Shown here piece by piece: positions 1 to 9,695 of a stretch of 23,866 nucleotides of DNA. Each line of letters begins with the position of its first letter. The first letter of the stretch is position 1. The notes below the pieces were generated by a model that was not told the DNA's origin, made no database searches, and saw only the letters and a program-made list of their open reading frames with translations. The translations under genes were made by a program, and so were the position numbers. The stretch lies in assembly GCA_964528445.1 (NCBI GenBank), contig CAZGSL010000033.1:1-23866 (forward strand), read 5' to 3'. The DNA is from JAXHMM01 sp964528445 (GTDB lineage: Bacteria > Bacteroidota > Rhodothermia > Balneolales > Balneolaceae).

Positions 1-533
1 TACTCCAGGTCCTCGTTCACCCCGAAAAACTGGTCGCCTTCCCCGTCGTTCACCATCCGGGAGTAGCCGGTATTAACCGGGTTCACGTAGACGATATCGG
101 CCACGTCGATAATGGAGTGCGGATTGTCCTCGATCCCGTAGGGCTGCACCGGGTACCCCTCGTCGCTGATCTTCAGGCGCTTGGGACTGGTATAGCCCAG
201 GTGCATCCAGAGAGAGCCCGCGCCGGGTCCCCCGTTGAAGGAGACCATGATCGGCCGCATGTCGTTGTTCTCCACATCCGTGCGTTCGTAATAGGTATAG
301 TAGAGGGCGGCGTCCGGTTCCCCGTCGTCGCCGTACACCGGCTGCGTGCCCGTGGTTACGCGGTAGGGCACCGATTCGCCCTTGACGGTTACCTCATCGG
401 TGGAGACGAGGGCCGTATCCACCGGCAGATGCCGGTCCTGGGCCTGAACGGAAAAAGCACCGCACACACCGATGAGAAAAATAAAAACCAGGGAAGAGAT
501 AAAACCTTTCGTTGCATTGAGCTTATACATCAT
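1..533 (-). CDS. Secreted S10-type serine carboxypeptidase, N-terminal part (runs off the left edge)
   Basis: The minus-strand frame is open from an ATG at 533 to the window edge, giving about 177 residues. The first 30 residues form a signal peptide: a basic start (KLNATKG), a hydrophobic core (LVFIFLIGVCGAF) and a likely cleavage near SVQAQ-D. Further in, FNGGPGAGSLWMHLG at about residues 98-112 matches the oxyanion-hole loop of serine carboxypeptidases (family S10). It is followed by VYVNPVNTGYSR, matching the family's DxPxGxGYS-type stretch. The catalytic Ser (GESYxG), Asp and His lie outside the window, so activity cannot be judged. Family members remove C-terminal residues from peptides, and the signal peptide places this one outside the cytoplasm. 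Two ATGs are adjacent (533 and 530) and no clear ribosome-binding site separates them. It is transcribed away from cvfB. Confidence 0.8.
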   Translation of the reverse strand, partial: MMYKLNATKGFISSLVFIFLIGVCGAFSVQAQDRHLPVDTALVSTDEVTVKGESVPYRVTTGTQPVYGDDGEPDAALYYTYYERTDVENNDMRPIMVSFNGGPGAGSLWMHLGYTSPKRLKISDEGYPVQPYGIEDNPHSIIDVADIVYVNPVNTGYSRMVNDGEGDQFFGVNEDLE

Positions 534-742
534 GGAGCGATTTTGTTGATATTTATTTCCTGGAGGATTCCGGAAAAACGTTGAACGGGGACCCTGCAAA
601 CCGAAATGACCACCCGCGTCTAAATACTGCCATTTGACGGATAATAAAAGAAAGGAACGGGTTTCTCCAGAAAACAGGTGATTCCTCCCGAACGAGGCCT
701 TATTTTTAAACTGCATTCATTTCTTTCATCCATAAATTCCAG

Positions 743-1588
743 ATGTTCAAACTCGGCCGTCACCAGACGCTTAACGTATCCCGAAAAAGCGAGCACGGAT
801 ACTATCTTCAGAATACCTCCACCCGATCCGACGATGAGGTGCTGCTGCCGAACGGGCTGGCCTTCCGCGAGCTGCAAAAAGGCGAGAACGTCCGCGTGTT
901 CATCTACAAGGACGGGGAGGAGCGCCTGACCGCCACCATGCAGGAACCCAAAATCACCCTGAACCGGATCGCCCTGCTCAATGTCAAAGACGTAAACCGG
1001 CAGGGTGCCTACCTGGACTGGGGACTCGGCAAGGACCTGTTCGTGCCCTACAGCGAGCAGACGAACAAGATGAGGGAGGGCCACTCCTACCTGGTCACCA
1101 TGTACGTGGATGAGAAAACGGACCGCCTGGTGGCCACCTCGAAGATCGACCGCTACCTCGACAACAGCGAAATTACGGTGGAGGAGGGCGATGAGGTCGA
1201 CCTGTGGATCTGGAACCGTACCGACCTGGGATACAACGTGATCATCAACGAACGGCACAAGGGACTGATCTACCACGACGAGTTCTTCAGCGAGGTGCAG
1301 TACGGTGACCGGAGGACGGGCTACATCAAGCAAATCCGCGACGACAACAAGATCGACGTTACCCTTCGACCAATCGGCTACGACAAGGTGGAGCCCAACG
1401 CACAATTGATACTGGAGCGCCTGGAGGCGGGAGAGGGCTACCTGGACCTTCACGACAAAAGCGACCCGGACGAGATCCGCGACCGCCTCCGGATGAGCAA
1501 GAAAACCTTTAAGAAGGCGATCGGTCTGCTCTACAAAAAGGAGATCATCCGGATAGAGGACGACGGGGTCTACCTGGTGGAGAAATAG
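743..1588 (+). CDS. cvfB: CvfB/YitL-type S1 RNA-binding protein
   Basis: This 281-residue protein aligns by eye with the CvfB/YitL family over its whole length (family members are about 280-300 residues). Recognisable pieces are the N-terminal EVLLPN segment near residue 32, an S1-type fold with NVKDVNRQGAYLDWGLGKDL and VPYSEQ at about residues 80-108, VDEKTDRLVATSKIDRYLDN at about 122-141, and a second S1-like region around NERHKGLIYHDEFF. The C-terminal 60 residues (DPDEIRDRLRMSKKTFKKAIGLLYKK) form the family's winged helix. In Firmicutes these proteins bind RNA and affect virulence-gene expression; the role in this lineage is not established. The ATG at 743 was chosen because homology begins directly after it. 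No Shine-Dalgarno sequence precedes it. It stands alone on its strand, and its stop lies 3 bp from the stop of the convergent permease gene. Confidence 0.88.
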   Translation: MFKLGRHQTLNVSRKSEHGYYLQNTSTRSDDEVLLPNGLAFRELQKGENVRVFIYKDGEERLTATMQEPKITLNRIALLNVKDVNRQGAYLDWGLGKDLFVPYSEQTNKMREGHSYLVTMYVDEKTDRLVATSKIDRYLDNSEITVEEGDEVDLWIWNRTDLGYNVIINERHKGLIYHDEFFSEVQYGDRRTGYIKQIRDDNKIDVTLRPIGYDKVEPNAQLILERLEAGEGYLDLHDKSDPDEIRDRLRMSKKTFKKAIGLLYKKEIIRIEDDGVYLVEK

Positions 1589-1591
1589 CTT

Positions 1592-3970
1592 TCACTCCGT
1601 ACGCAACGACTCCACCGGGTTGGCGGTGGCGGCGCGTACGGACTGCCAGCTCACCGTCAGCAGGGCGATGGCCAGCGTGAGCAGCGCCGCCAGGATAAAG
1701 GTACCGGCCTCCAGTTCAATCCGGTAGGCGAAATCGGCCAGCCATCGGCGCATCAGCAGGTAGCTGAGCGGGATGGCGACCAGCAGTCCGGCAGCCACCG
1801 GCTTCAGGAAGTCCTTCGACAGAGTCGCCGTCACACCGGCCACCGTAGCACCCAGCACTTTGCGGATGCCGATCTCCTTGGCCCGCTTTACGGAAGCCAG
1901 CGTCGCCAGTCCGAAAAGTCCCATGCAGGAGATCACAATGGCGATCCCCGAGGCCAGCTCCACAAGGCTCGCCCACCGCCGGTCGGCCCGGTACTGCTGC
2001 GCAACCTGCTCGTCCAGAAATGTGTACTCGAAGGGCAGGCCGGGCGCCACGTCTCCCCAGGCCTGGTCCATGCTTTCGAGCGCTCTCCGGATATCGCTGC
2101 CCTGTATGCGGGCATAGATACTGGTGATGTAGGGAGCTGCGGCAATCACCAGCGGACCGATCTCCCGGTGCATGGACTGGAAGTGAAAATCCTCCACGAT
2201 GCCCACGATGGTTGCGTTTTGAAAATCAAACCGCTTGCTCAGCGTGCGGCCGATCGGGTTCTCCCATTCCAGCCTGCGTGCCATCGTTTCATTGATCAGC
2301 AGTTCACTGGAGGCCGCCTCCCTGCTGTCACTGAAAAATCGCCCTTCTACCAACTCTAAGTGCAAAAGCTCCGGCATATCGGGCTCCACCTGAAAGCTGT
2401 AGGCTTCCAGCTCCTGCTCTCCTGCCGATACGGGCATCGCCTGGAACGTGGCTCCCGCCCCGGCGAGCCCGTGCCAGCCCCCGGATACCCTGGCAACGGA
2501 CGGCTCATCGTTCAGCCTCGCCCGCAATCCTTCCATGATATTCCTGCCCTCCTCAAAGGGTACATCCAGCTGCACGACATACTCCTCTTCATATCCCGGA
2601 TCGGTATTCATGAGATATCCCATCTGCCTGTTCATGAACAGGGTCCCGATGATAAGGGTAACGGCCAGGGCGAACTGCACCCCGGTCAGTATCCGTATCA
2701 GGCCGTGATTTCCCTCCACATGAATCTTGCTCCGAAAAACCTGGGAGGGACGGAACCGGGACAGGTAAAGGGCGGGATAACTGCCGGCCAGCAGGCCCGT
2801 CAGCAGTACGATGCCCAATATCATGCCCGACAACACCGGGTTCTGCAGAAGGTTCAGTTCCAGCTGACGGTTCACCAGTGTTCCAAAATAGGGAAGCAGC
2901 AGCTCCGCCAGCAAAAGCCCTCCCGCCATGGCCATAAGCGTTACTAGCATCGTCTCCCCCCAGAACTGTGCAATCAGCTGGCCGCGCCGGGCTCCCATCG
3001 CCTTTCGCATGCCTACCTCGCGGGCGCGCCGCACCGAATGGCCGATGGAGAGCGACGTAAAATTGATGCAGGCAATCAGCAGGATCAATCCTCCAATGGC
3101 GACAGCAATATAGATAAACGAGGCGTTGGCCGTCGGCTCCAAGGCGCCGCGTTTATTTTCATCGATATGTATATCCGTAAGCGGCTGAAGGGAAATGGAT
3201 CGCTGGGTATTCCAGCTCTCATTCACCTGTTCATGCAATTCGGCGTTAATTCCCTCCTCAAGTTCCCCGATATCCACCTGCGGGTGCACCAGGGCAAATC
3301 GGTTGCCCCGGTAGGTGCCCCAGTTCACGCTGCGAAGAGTGGAGGGGTCCGCCTTGGTCCACAGGGCCCACGGCACCAGAATTCGAAACTGGATGCTCGA
3401 GTACTGCGGCGGGTCTTCCACCACGCCTCCCACCGTAGCCGGGAAATAGGTCTCCTCCATGCGCAATTCGATGGGCTCGCCGACGACCTCCGTAGAGCCG
3501 TATAATTGGCGGGCGGCCGACTCGGTGAGCAACACCTCGTCCGGCGCCGCCAGTACGGCAGAGGCATTGCCCCGGACCATGTTAAAATCAAATAGTTGAA
3601 AAAAGGCGGGATCCGTAACATGCAACTTCTGCCTGAACATCCGGTTGTCCACCCGGACTACCCCGTCCGGCAATTCGTGAACGGAAGTGACCCCCTCCAC
3701 TTCCGCAAAATTTTCCTCCAGAAAATCAGCCAGGGGATGGGGCGTCGAGGCCATCGTCGTCATTTGATCTCTTGATCCGCTGTTCGCGTTCAGCCGGTAG
3801 ATCCGGTCCGAGTTTTCGTGAAAGCGGTCGAAACGCAGCTCCTCGTAGACGTATAGCCCGATCAGCAGGCAGCAGGCGATGCCCACCGCCAGGCCTACAA
3901 TGTTGATGGCCGAATAGAGCTTCCCCTTCAGCAAATTCCGCCATGCAATTTTAAGATAGTTGCGAATCAT
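1592..3970 (-). CDS. MacB/FtsX-type ABC transporter permease (paralog 1, last gene of the export operon)
   Basis: The 792-residue membrane protein carries two MacB-type periplasmic domains and two FtsX permease domains. TM1 is at about residues 18-43 (INIVGLAVGIACCLLIGLYV). A large periplasmic domain follows to about residue 270. Then comes a TM cluster starting AVAIGGLILLIACINF with the coupling-helix motif EVGMRKAMGA. A second half has its own periplasmic domain and a closing TM cluster with EIGIRKVLGA. The protein ends in NPVESLRTE, as do its two neighbours in near-identical form. There is no ATPase domain, so it must borrow the ATPase encoded upstream. The ATG at 3970 was preferred over a TTG at 4009 because the family N terminus (MIRNYLKIAWRN) begins there. 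The substrate is unknown; relatives export peptides, antibiotics or lipoproteins, or act as mechanotransmitters. Confidence 0.9.
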   Translation of the reverse strand: MIRNYLKIAWRNLLKGKLYSAINIVGLAVGIACCLLIGLYVYEELRFDRFHENSDRIYRLNANSGSRDQMTTMASTPHPLADFLEENFAEVEGVTSVHELPDGVVRVDNRMFRQKLHVTDPAFFQLFDFNMVRGNASAVLAAPDEVLLTESAARQLYGSTEVVGEPIELRMEETYFPATVGGVVEDPPQYSSIQFRILVPWALWTKADPSTLRSVNWGTYRGNRFALVHPQVDIGELEEGINAELHEQVNESWNTQRSISLQPLTDIHIDENKRGALEPTANASFIYIAVAIGGLILLIACINFTSLSIGHSVRRAREVGMRKAMGARRGQLIAQFWGETMLVTLMAMAGGLLLAELLLPYFGTLVNRQLELNLLQNPVLSGMILGIVLLTGLLAGSYPALYLSRFRPSQVFRSKIHVEGNHGLIRILTGVQFALAVTLIIGTLFMNRQMGYLMNTDPGYEEEYVVQLDVPFEEGRNIMEGLRARLNDEPSVARVSGGWHGLAGAGATFQAMPVSAGEQELEAYSFQVEPDMPELLHLELVEGRFFSDSREAASSELLINETMARRLEWENPIGRTLSKRFDFQNATIVGIVEDFHFQSMHREIGPLVIAAAPYITSIYARIQGSDIRRALESMDQAWGDVAPGLPFEYTFLDEQVAQQYRADRRWASLVELASGIAIVISCMGLFGLATLASVKRAKEIGIRKVLGATVAGVTATLSKDFLKPVAAGLLVAIPLSYLLMRRWLADFAYRIELEAGTFILAALLTLAIALLTVSWQSVRAATANPVESLRTE

Positions 3971-4012
3971 AGTTCTGAAAATTAGTTGCGTATTGAAATA
4001 CACATGCAAACG

Positions 4013-6394
4013 CTACTCCGATCGCAGCGAATCGACGGGATTGGCCAGGGCCGCCCGCACCGCCTGCCAGCTTACCGTAGCCAGGGCGATCAACAGGGCC
4101 GTCCCGCCCGCGAGGGCGAAGAGACCGATTCCCGGCCGAATGCTGTAGGAAAAGTTGGCCAGCCACTGGTTCATGGCATAGTACGCCACCGGCGCGGCGA
4201 TCAGGAATCCGATTATGACAAGCTTCACAAAATCTTTCGAGAGCAGTCCCACGATATTTCGTACGGTGGCTCCCAGTACTTTCCGTATACCGATCTCCTT
4301 GGTCCGCCGAACGGTCATCAGCGAGGCCAGTCCCAGGAGTCCAAAGCACGCCACAAAAAGCGCTATGCCGGAGAAGGCGGACATCAATCCGGCCTGGCGC
4401 TGCTCGGTGCGGTATTGCGCCTGAATGCGGTCGTCCAGGAACGAAAAATTAAACGGCCGTCCGGGCAGAAACTCCTCCCATGTACTTCTGAGTGCATCCA
4501 GCCCCTGATCGATGTTGCCGGCGGACAGGCGCGCCATGCCGGTGTATTGATTCCCGGGCTCCAGCAGCAGGGCGACCGGCTGTATGTTCCTCTTGAGGGA
4601 TTCGTTATGAAAATCTTCCACTACTCCTACCACCGTGCGTGACTCATCCGAGATCTCCACCTGCTCTCCCACGGCTTCCTCTCCCAGCCCGAACCAGCCG
4701 GCGGCGGTCTCGTTGAGAATGACGGCATTTTCATCGTCGAGCGCGAATTCACTGGAATAATCGCGGCCGGTGACGATCCGGAGACCCACCGTTTCCACAT
4801 AATCGTAATCCACGTTAATTACGCTCAGCCACTGTTCGGTTTGCGGGGAATCCGAAGCACGTCCCCCGGTCGTCGTCATGTTTTTCCACCCTATGCCAGG
4901 GGGAGAACCGGAGGTTACGCTCTGCACCGACGCGTGAGCCAGCGCTTCGTTTTTGAAGGATTCATAGCGTTCCTGCAGTGCCCCCACTTCCAGGACGATG
5001 ACGCGCTCTTCGTCAAAGCCCAGATTTTTCTGCTGCACGAAAGACATCTGCCGGTGAATTACCAGGGTAGAGGCGATAAAAAGCACCGCGATGGCGAACT
5101 GCAGAACCACCAGCCCTTTCTGGAGGGAGAAACCTCCCCCTTTTTGCGTTCTGCCCCTGCGGAATATATCCGCCGGACGACAGGAGGAGATGACCAGGGC
5201 GGGATAGACGCCCGAGAGGAGTCCGGAGACCAGCACGACACCCGCCGCGGCCAGCAGAATTACCGGAGACTCAAACAGCCCGAAGGCAAACTCCTTGTCC
5301 AGGAATTCCTGCACGGGGGGAAGGGCGGCTTCGGTTATCAGCAGCGCCAGCGGAAACGCCAGCAGGGCGGTGACCACCGCTTCGGTCAGAAACTGCAGGA
5401 CCAGGTTGCCCCTCGAGGCACCCGCCACCTTTCGCATACCTACCTCGTCCGCCCGGGGAAGCGTTCGCGCCGTGGAGAGATTCATGTAGTTGAAACAGGC
5501 CATGCCCAGGATCAGCAGTCCAATGGCCGAAAAGATCAGCAGATACTGCCGGTCGCCCTGGGGAGCGATTTCGGAGGAAACCCCCTCCGCGAGATGAATA
5601 TCGGTCAGCTTCTGAGCGGCCAAAACCGGTTCATCGTCCCACGAATCCGGTTTCTCCATCCGGGACTCCAGGCGGGTCATCCGTTCCCGGAACGCCGGGA
5701 GTCCCACCTGTTCCTCCACTTTGACATAGACGTAGCCGCCCCAGTAATTCCACTGCACTTCGTCGCCGTACCGCTGGGCCCGCTGGGCCGGATGGGTCAT
5801 GGAGAGAAGGGCGTTGTAACGGAAATGCATATTGGCGGGCGGATCCTCCACCACCGCCCCCACTTCATGGTCCACGTTGACCCCCGGTCCGTATTCAACT
5901 TCAAGAACCTTCCCGAGCGGATCGGCATCCCCGAAAAGCCGCCGGGCCGAAGATCGTGTGAGGACGGCCATGCCGGGCCGGGAGAGCGAGCGGCGGGCGT
6001 CCCCGCTGATCTCCTTCAAAGGGAAGATATCCGTGAAGTTGGAATCGGCCCAGAACGTGCTGCCGACCTCGAACGACGCCTCCTCCGTCGCCATGACCAA
6101 TTCCTGGGAACCGGACACTTCGGTCAGGGATTCAATACCCGAGAGTCCGATCTCCAGGGCATGAGACAGGCCGGGGGGAGTGGCCGCCCGGTACCCCTCA
6201 TCGTTCTCCAGGACCACCCTGGCGATCCGCTCGGAATCGGGCACGAACCGGTCGTAACTCCACTCGTGAAGCACGTACAGCCCGATGATAAAGCATACCG
6301 CCAGGCCAATGGCCAGACTGCTGATGCTGATGAATGCGGTCAGCTTCTGTTTTGAAATGTTTCTCCAGGCCGTTTTAACATAATTTGCAATCAT
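4013..6394 (-). CDS. MacB/FtsX-type ABC transporter permease (paralog 2)
   Basis: This 793-residue protein has the same architecture as its neighbours. It begins MIANYVKTAWRNISKQK, followed by TM1 (about residues 20-42) and a periplasmic MacB-type domain. A TM group follows around IFSAIGLLILGMACFNYMN with the coupling motif EVGMRKVAGA. A second periplasmic domain comes next, and then a final TM group with EIGIRKVLGA and NPVDSLRSE at the C terminus. The gene lies 27 bp after the stop of paralog 3 and 42 bp before the start of paralog 1, so the three are almost certainly co-transcribed. The periplasmic domains differ clearly between the three proteins, while the TM and coupling segments are conserved. 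This suggests different substrate or partner contacts on one shared motor. The specific cargo cannot be read from the sequence. Confidence 0.9.
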   Translation of the reverse strand: MIANYVKTAWRNISKQKLTAFISISSLAIGLAVCFIIGLYVLHEWSYDRFVPDSERIARVVLENDEGYRAATPPGLSHALEIGLSGIESLTEVSGSQELVMATEEASFEVGSTFWADSNFTDIFPLKEISGDARRSLSRPGMAVLTRSSARRLFGDADPLGKVLEVEYGPGVNVDHEVGAVVEDPPANMHFRYNALLSMTHPAQRAQRYGDEVQWNYWGGYVYVKVEEQVGLPAFRERMTRLESRMEKPDSWDDEPVLAAQKLTDIHLAEGVSSEIAPQGDRQYLLIFSAIGLLILGMACFNYMNLSTARTLPRADEVGMRKVAGASRGNLVLQFLTEAVVTALLAFPLALLITEAALPPVQEFLDKEFAFGLFESPVILLAAAGVVLVSGLLSGVYPALVISSCRPADIFRRGRTQKGGGFSLQKGLVVLQFAIAVLFIASTLVIHRQMSFVQQKNLGFDEERVIVLEVGALQERYESFKNEALAHASVQSVTSGSPPGIGWKNMTTTGGRASDSPQTEQWLSVINVDYDYVETVGLRIVTGRDYSSEFALDDENAVILNETAAGWFGLGEEAVGEQVEISDESRTVVGVVEDFHNESLKRNIQPVALLLEPGNQYTGMARLSAGNIDQGLDALRSTWEEFLPGRPFNFSFLDDRIQAQYRTEQRQAGLMSAFSGIALFVACFGLLGLASLMTVRRTKEIGIRKVLGATVRNIVGLLSKDFVKLVIIGFLIAAPVAYYAMNQWLANFSYSIRPGIGLFALAGGTALLIALATVSWQAVRAALANPVDSLRSE

Positions 6395-6421
6395 AAGCTC
6401 AGGGGATTGGATTTGAGAATG

Positions 6422-8863
6422 CTACTCCGTCCGAAGGGACTCAGCCGGATTGACCAGGGCCGCCCTTACCGCCTGCCAGCTGACCGAGGCCAGGGCGATC
6501 AGCAAAGCGGCCGCTCCGGCCAGCAAAAAGATGCCCGGGCCCAGCTCGATCCGATAGGCGAAGTCTGCAAGCCACCGGTTCATGGCATAGTACGCAACCG
6601 GTACTGCCAGCAGCAGCCCCAGGACCACCAGCTTCACGAAATCCCATGATAGCAGTCCCACGATACCCGATACCGTCGCCCCGAATACTTTACGGATCCC
6701 AATCTCCCTGGTCCGACGGCGAGCGGTCAGGGCCGCCAGCCCGACCAGGCCGAAACAGGCCAGCGCGACGGCGAAGAGAGAGGCAATCTCCACGATGTCG
6801 CGCCAGCGCCGCTCGTTCTCGTACTGCCGGCGGAGGGCGTCGTCCAAAAAGGTATAAGCAAAGGGCTGTTCGGGAGCGATTCCGTTCCAGGCAGACTCCA
6901 GGGAGGCGAGGGTTTCGGACGTCCGCTCGGCATCGAGCCTGACCCATATGGTACTCAGCCCGTTGCCCACGGCCCGGCGGCTGACCAGCACCAGGGGTTT
7001 GAGTTCGTTATGGAGGGACTGGTAGTGGAAATTTTCGACCACGCCGATGACCCGTTTCCCTTCCAGAACGGACTGGGGAAGATAGGTCTCTCCCTCCCCC
7101 AACTGCGGCACCTCCACCCGGGGAATCTCCCGGCCGAGGGCTTCCTCCCAGCCCATCCGATCTACGAAGGCCCGGTTCACCACGGCGCCGGACTCCAGGT
7201 CCGAAGGCCGTTCCGGGCTGAAGCCCCGCCCCTCCAGCAGTTCCACCTGAAGCGTCTCCAGGAAATGCGGGTCCGCCAGGTCCAGTCCCACTTCCACCGG
7301 ACGATCCTCTTCGGGCAGGAGGCGGGGATAGAGCAGGGCTCCGCTGTAGGAGCTGAAGGTAGCCGTCATATTTTGTACGCCCGGCAGATTGCGGGCTTTC
7401 TGCTCAAACACCGAATAGATCTCCTCCATCTGCTGCGTATCGGCATCGGGATCGATGACCACCACGTTCTCTTTCGCAAATCCCAGATCCTTCTCCAGCA
7501 CGAAATTTATCTGCTTGTGCATGACGAAGGCAGCCGATACGAAAATCATCGAGAGGGCGAACTGCGCTACGATCAATCCCTTCACAAAAGAGGGTATCCG
7601 CTGCGCCGCGCGGCTGCCGCGGAGTGAGTCGGATGCGCTTTTCCGCGACATCACCAGCGCCGGGTAGAGGCCGGTGATCAAACCGGCAATCAGCACCAGC
7701 GCCCCTAGCGACATCCAGAGATCCATACCCGCAAATCGCAGAAAGGGCACCGGCTTGGAGACCACCTGGCGCAGGTAGGGCAGGGCCAGCTCGGCCAGCA
7801 AAATACCCAGCAGGAAGGCGATTACGCAGGTCACCAGCGCTTCGCCCAGAAACTGAAAGGCAAGCTGCGAGCGGCCGGCACCGGAGGCCTTGCGAATACC
7901 GATCTCGTTCAATCGTGCGGTGGTCCGGCTTAGCGAGAGGCTCATGAAGTTGATGCAGGCGATGGCCAGCACCACGGCCGCGATGCCCGCCAGTATCCAG
8001 GAATAGAGCGGGCTGGTCGACTCGGTGATTGAGGAGCTGATCCGGGGATCCAGGTAGATCTCCTCCATGGGCTGCAGCCGGAGCCGCTTCTCTTCTGCAT
8101 TTTCCGTGAAGTGCTCCTCTACGAAGGGTTCGAATTTCGCCTCCAGCTGTCCGGCGCCCGCCCGGGGATTGAGCAGTATGAAGACTTCCCCCGCCGTTAC
8201 GTCCCAGCGCCCGGGCAATACCTTCCGGAAAAGGGGGGAAACGGTCCGGAAGTAATTTTCCGCCGGCAGGAGCATCCCGAACTGCAGGCTGGAATTGGGA
8301 GGTGGATCGGCGGCGATGCCCGACACCCGGTAGCGGCGGACCTCCTCGTACATGCGCAGCCCCACCTCTTGTCCCACAACATCCGTGGAACCGAATATCC
8401 GGCGCGCGTTGCTCTCCGTCAGGACGATGTTGTCCGGCTGGCCGAGCACCGCCGCGGGATTCCCCTGCCGGAGTTCAAAACCGAACACCTCGAAAAAACC
8501 CGGATCGGCAAACAGCACCTGCCGGGAAACAAATTCCCCCTCCTGCTCCTGCTCCACCTCGCTTTTCAGAAGGCGGACGACCTCCTGCAATTCCGGGAAA
8601 TCCGCCTCCAGCTCCGGACCCATCCGCCAGGGTGCGGAAGCCATGTAGCTCTCCTCTCCATCCTGCTGCTCCGTGGCCGTCACCACGCGGTAGATGCGAT
8701 CGGAGCGCTCGTGAAAATCGTCAAACGACCACTCGAAATGGACGAACAGCAACAGCAGAATACAGCAGGCGATCCCCAGCGCCAGTCCCCCGATACTGAT
8801 GAGCGCGTCCAGCTTGTTTCTGAAAAGCCTCCGGAGGGCGACCTTTATGTAATTTTTCAGCAT
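6422..8863 (-). CDS. MacB/FtsX-type ABC transporter permease (paralog 3, first of the permease trio)
   Basis: This 813-residue permease is the longest of the trio. It starts MLKNYIKVALRRLFRNK, with TM1 at about residues 20-43 (ISIGGLALGIACCILLLLF). A periplasmic domain runs to about residue 280. The first TM cluster (ILAGIAAVVLAIACINFMS) carries the coupling motif EIGIRKASGA. After the second periplasmic domain, the last TM cluster carries EIGIRKVFGA and ends NPAESLRTE. It is separated from the TolC-type gene upstream by 151 bp, the longest spacer in the operon, in which no terminator is visible. Its C-terminal 100 residues resemble those of paralog 2 most closely, for example DFVKLV and VAYYAMN followed by WLA in both. 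It has no nucleotide-binding domain of its own. Confidence 0.9.
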   Translation of the reverse strand: MLKNYIKVALRRLFRNKLDALISIGGLALGIACCILLLLFVHFEWSFDDFHERSDRIYRVVTATEQQDGEESYMASAPWRMGPELEADFPELQEVVRLLKSEVEQEQEGEFVSRQVLFADPGFFEVFGFELRQGNPAAVLGQPDNIVLTESNARRIFGSTDVVGQEVGLRMYEEVRRYRVSGIAADPPPNSSLQFGMLLPAENYFRTVSPLFRKVLPGRWDVTAGEVFILLNPRAGAGQLEAKFEPFVEEHFTENAEEKRLRLQPMEEIYLDPRISSSITESTSPLYSWILAGIAAVVLAIACINFMSLSLSRTTARLNEIGIRKASGAGRSQLAFQFLGEALVTCVIAFLLGILLAELALPYLRQVVSKPVPFLRFAGMDLWMSLGALVLIAGLITGLYPALVMSRKSASDSLRGSRAAQRIPSFVKGLIVAQFALSMIFVSAAFVMHKQINFVLEKDLGFAKENVVVIDPDADTQQMEEIYSVFEQKARNLPGVQNMTATFSSYSGALLYPRLLPEEDRPVEVGLDLADPHFLETLQVELLEGRGFSPERPSDLESGAVVNRAFVDRMGWEEALGREIPRVEVPQLGEGETYLPQSVLEGKRVIGVVENFHYQSLHNELKPLVLVSRRAVGNGLSTIWVRLDAERTSETLASLESAWNGIAPEQPFAYTFLDDALRRQYENERRWRDIVEIASLFAVALACFGLVGLAALTARRRTREIGIRKVFGATVSGIVGLLSWDFVKLVVLGLLLAVPVAYYAMNRWLADFAYRIELGPGIFLLAGAAALLIALASVSWQAVRAALVNPAESLRTE

Positions 8864-9014
8864 ATCGGCGGATTAAAGCTTCAACGGTGTCCAACCGTAT
8901 CTATCCAAAAACCATACCATCAGGCAAAAGGAGGCCTCAGGACGATTGCCGGTGGGTCGCCCTGATCGTGGTGTTCCGTTATGATACAGCCGGTGTACGC
9001 TGACGAACAGGCTG

Positions 9015-9695
9015 TTAAAGCTCGTAATCGATGGGGTGGTTCTCCCGGAAGTTGTAGAGCGTCAGGCTCCGCAGGTTGTAGAGCCCTACCCAGAAACGCC
9101 TCAGTTCCCGGATGTATGCTACGCGGGCGTCGTCTTTCTGGCGCTGGGCCTGGAAGAGAAACTCGATGTCGATGTCGCCTACCAGGTAGCGTGTCTGGGC
9201 CACTTCGTAGCGATGGAGTGCGATGGTGTCCGCCTGGGCGGCCAGCTGAACCTGGTTTCGGAGCTGCAGGAACTCACCCACCTGGTACTCCACATCCTGA
9301 ACGAACTGCCGCCGCTGATATGAGATCTGTGTGGCGGTCTCCTGCTGGTTGTTCCGCGCCTGGTTCACCAGCGCCCGCTGCCGTCCCCAGTTGAAAAGGG
9401 GAATCTGGAAAGTCATCGTCAGGAACTGGCTGTTTTCGGGGTCCTGGTAGAGGTCGGCGAATTCCGTGGAGGTCTGGTTGAGCCCGTAATTGGCCTGGAT
9501 GTTCATCTGCAGGTTGCTCTGGCTCTTGGCCCTGGCGTACTCGCGGTCGGCCACCACTTCCTGGAGTTCGTACTGAAGGGCCTCGTTGTTGTTTTCAAGA
9601 GCGAGCTGCACCGCCCGGTCCACCTGCAGCGAGATCTCGGGCAGCTTCTCCGGGGCGTCCAGCTCCAGGTTCACGTCCGTGGCGTATCCCAGGAA
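9015..9695 (-). CDS. TolC-family outer-membrane efflux protein, C-terminal half (truncated by the assembly gap)
   Basis: The frame is open from the gap edge at 9695 to a stop at 9015, giving 226 residues. They match the second half of TolC-type outer-membrane channels. Long heptad-like helices (AVQLALENNNEALQYELQEV, ARNNQQETATQISYQRRQF, RYEVAQTRYLVGDIDIEFLF) flank a beta-strand segment near LTMTFQIPLFNWGRQRA. The FQIPLFNWGRQRALVNQA stretch is a family hallmark. Complete members are usually 420-480 residues, so about 200-250 N-terminal residues with the signal peptide are missing. This protein would form the outer-membrane exit duct for the exporter. A reading that joins it to the ATPase across the Ns is an artefact: the two fragments merely happen to be in the same frame around 100 arbitrary Ns. 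Confidence 0.85.
   Translation of the reverse strand, partial: FLGYATDVNLELDAPEKLPEISLQVDRAVQLALENNNEALQYELQEVVADREYARAKSQSNLQMNIQANYGLNQTSTEFADLYQDPENSQFLTMTFQIPLFNWGRQRALVNQARNNQQETATQISYQRRQFVQDVEYQVGEFLQLRNQVQLAAQADTIALHRYEVAQTRYLVGDIDIEFLFQAQRQKDDARVAYIRELRRFWVGLYNLRSLTLYNFRENHPIDYEL

Noticed and set aside
534..742. Promoter elements in the divergent spacer between the carboxypeptidase and cvfB genes.
   Set aside because: A TTGACG at 634-639 has no matching -10, and no TAnnTTTG box was convincing on either strand.
4841..6355. A 504-codon plus-strand open frame.
   Set aside because: It is antisense to permease paralog 2, has a low-complexity G/R/H-rich composition and matches no family. 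Long antisense frames are expected in GC-rich coding DNA.
8904..8919. A third sigma-54-like element (minus strand, TGGTATG-GTTT-TTGGA) before permease paralog 3.
   Set aside because: It has the right spacing but three mismatches, including the -12 C, in an AT-rich stretch. It is too weak to list as a promoter.
8864..9014. The 151-bp TolC-permease spacer as a possible operon break.
   Set aside because: No terminator is seen, only a 5-bp dyad (ACGGT/ACCGT). One transcript is still the simpler view, though an internal promoter is possible.
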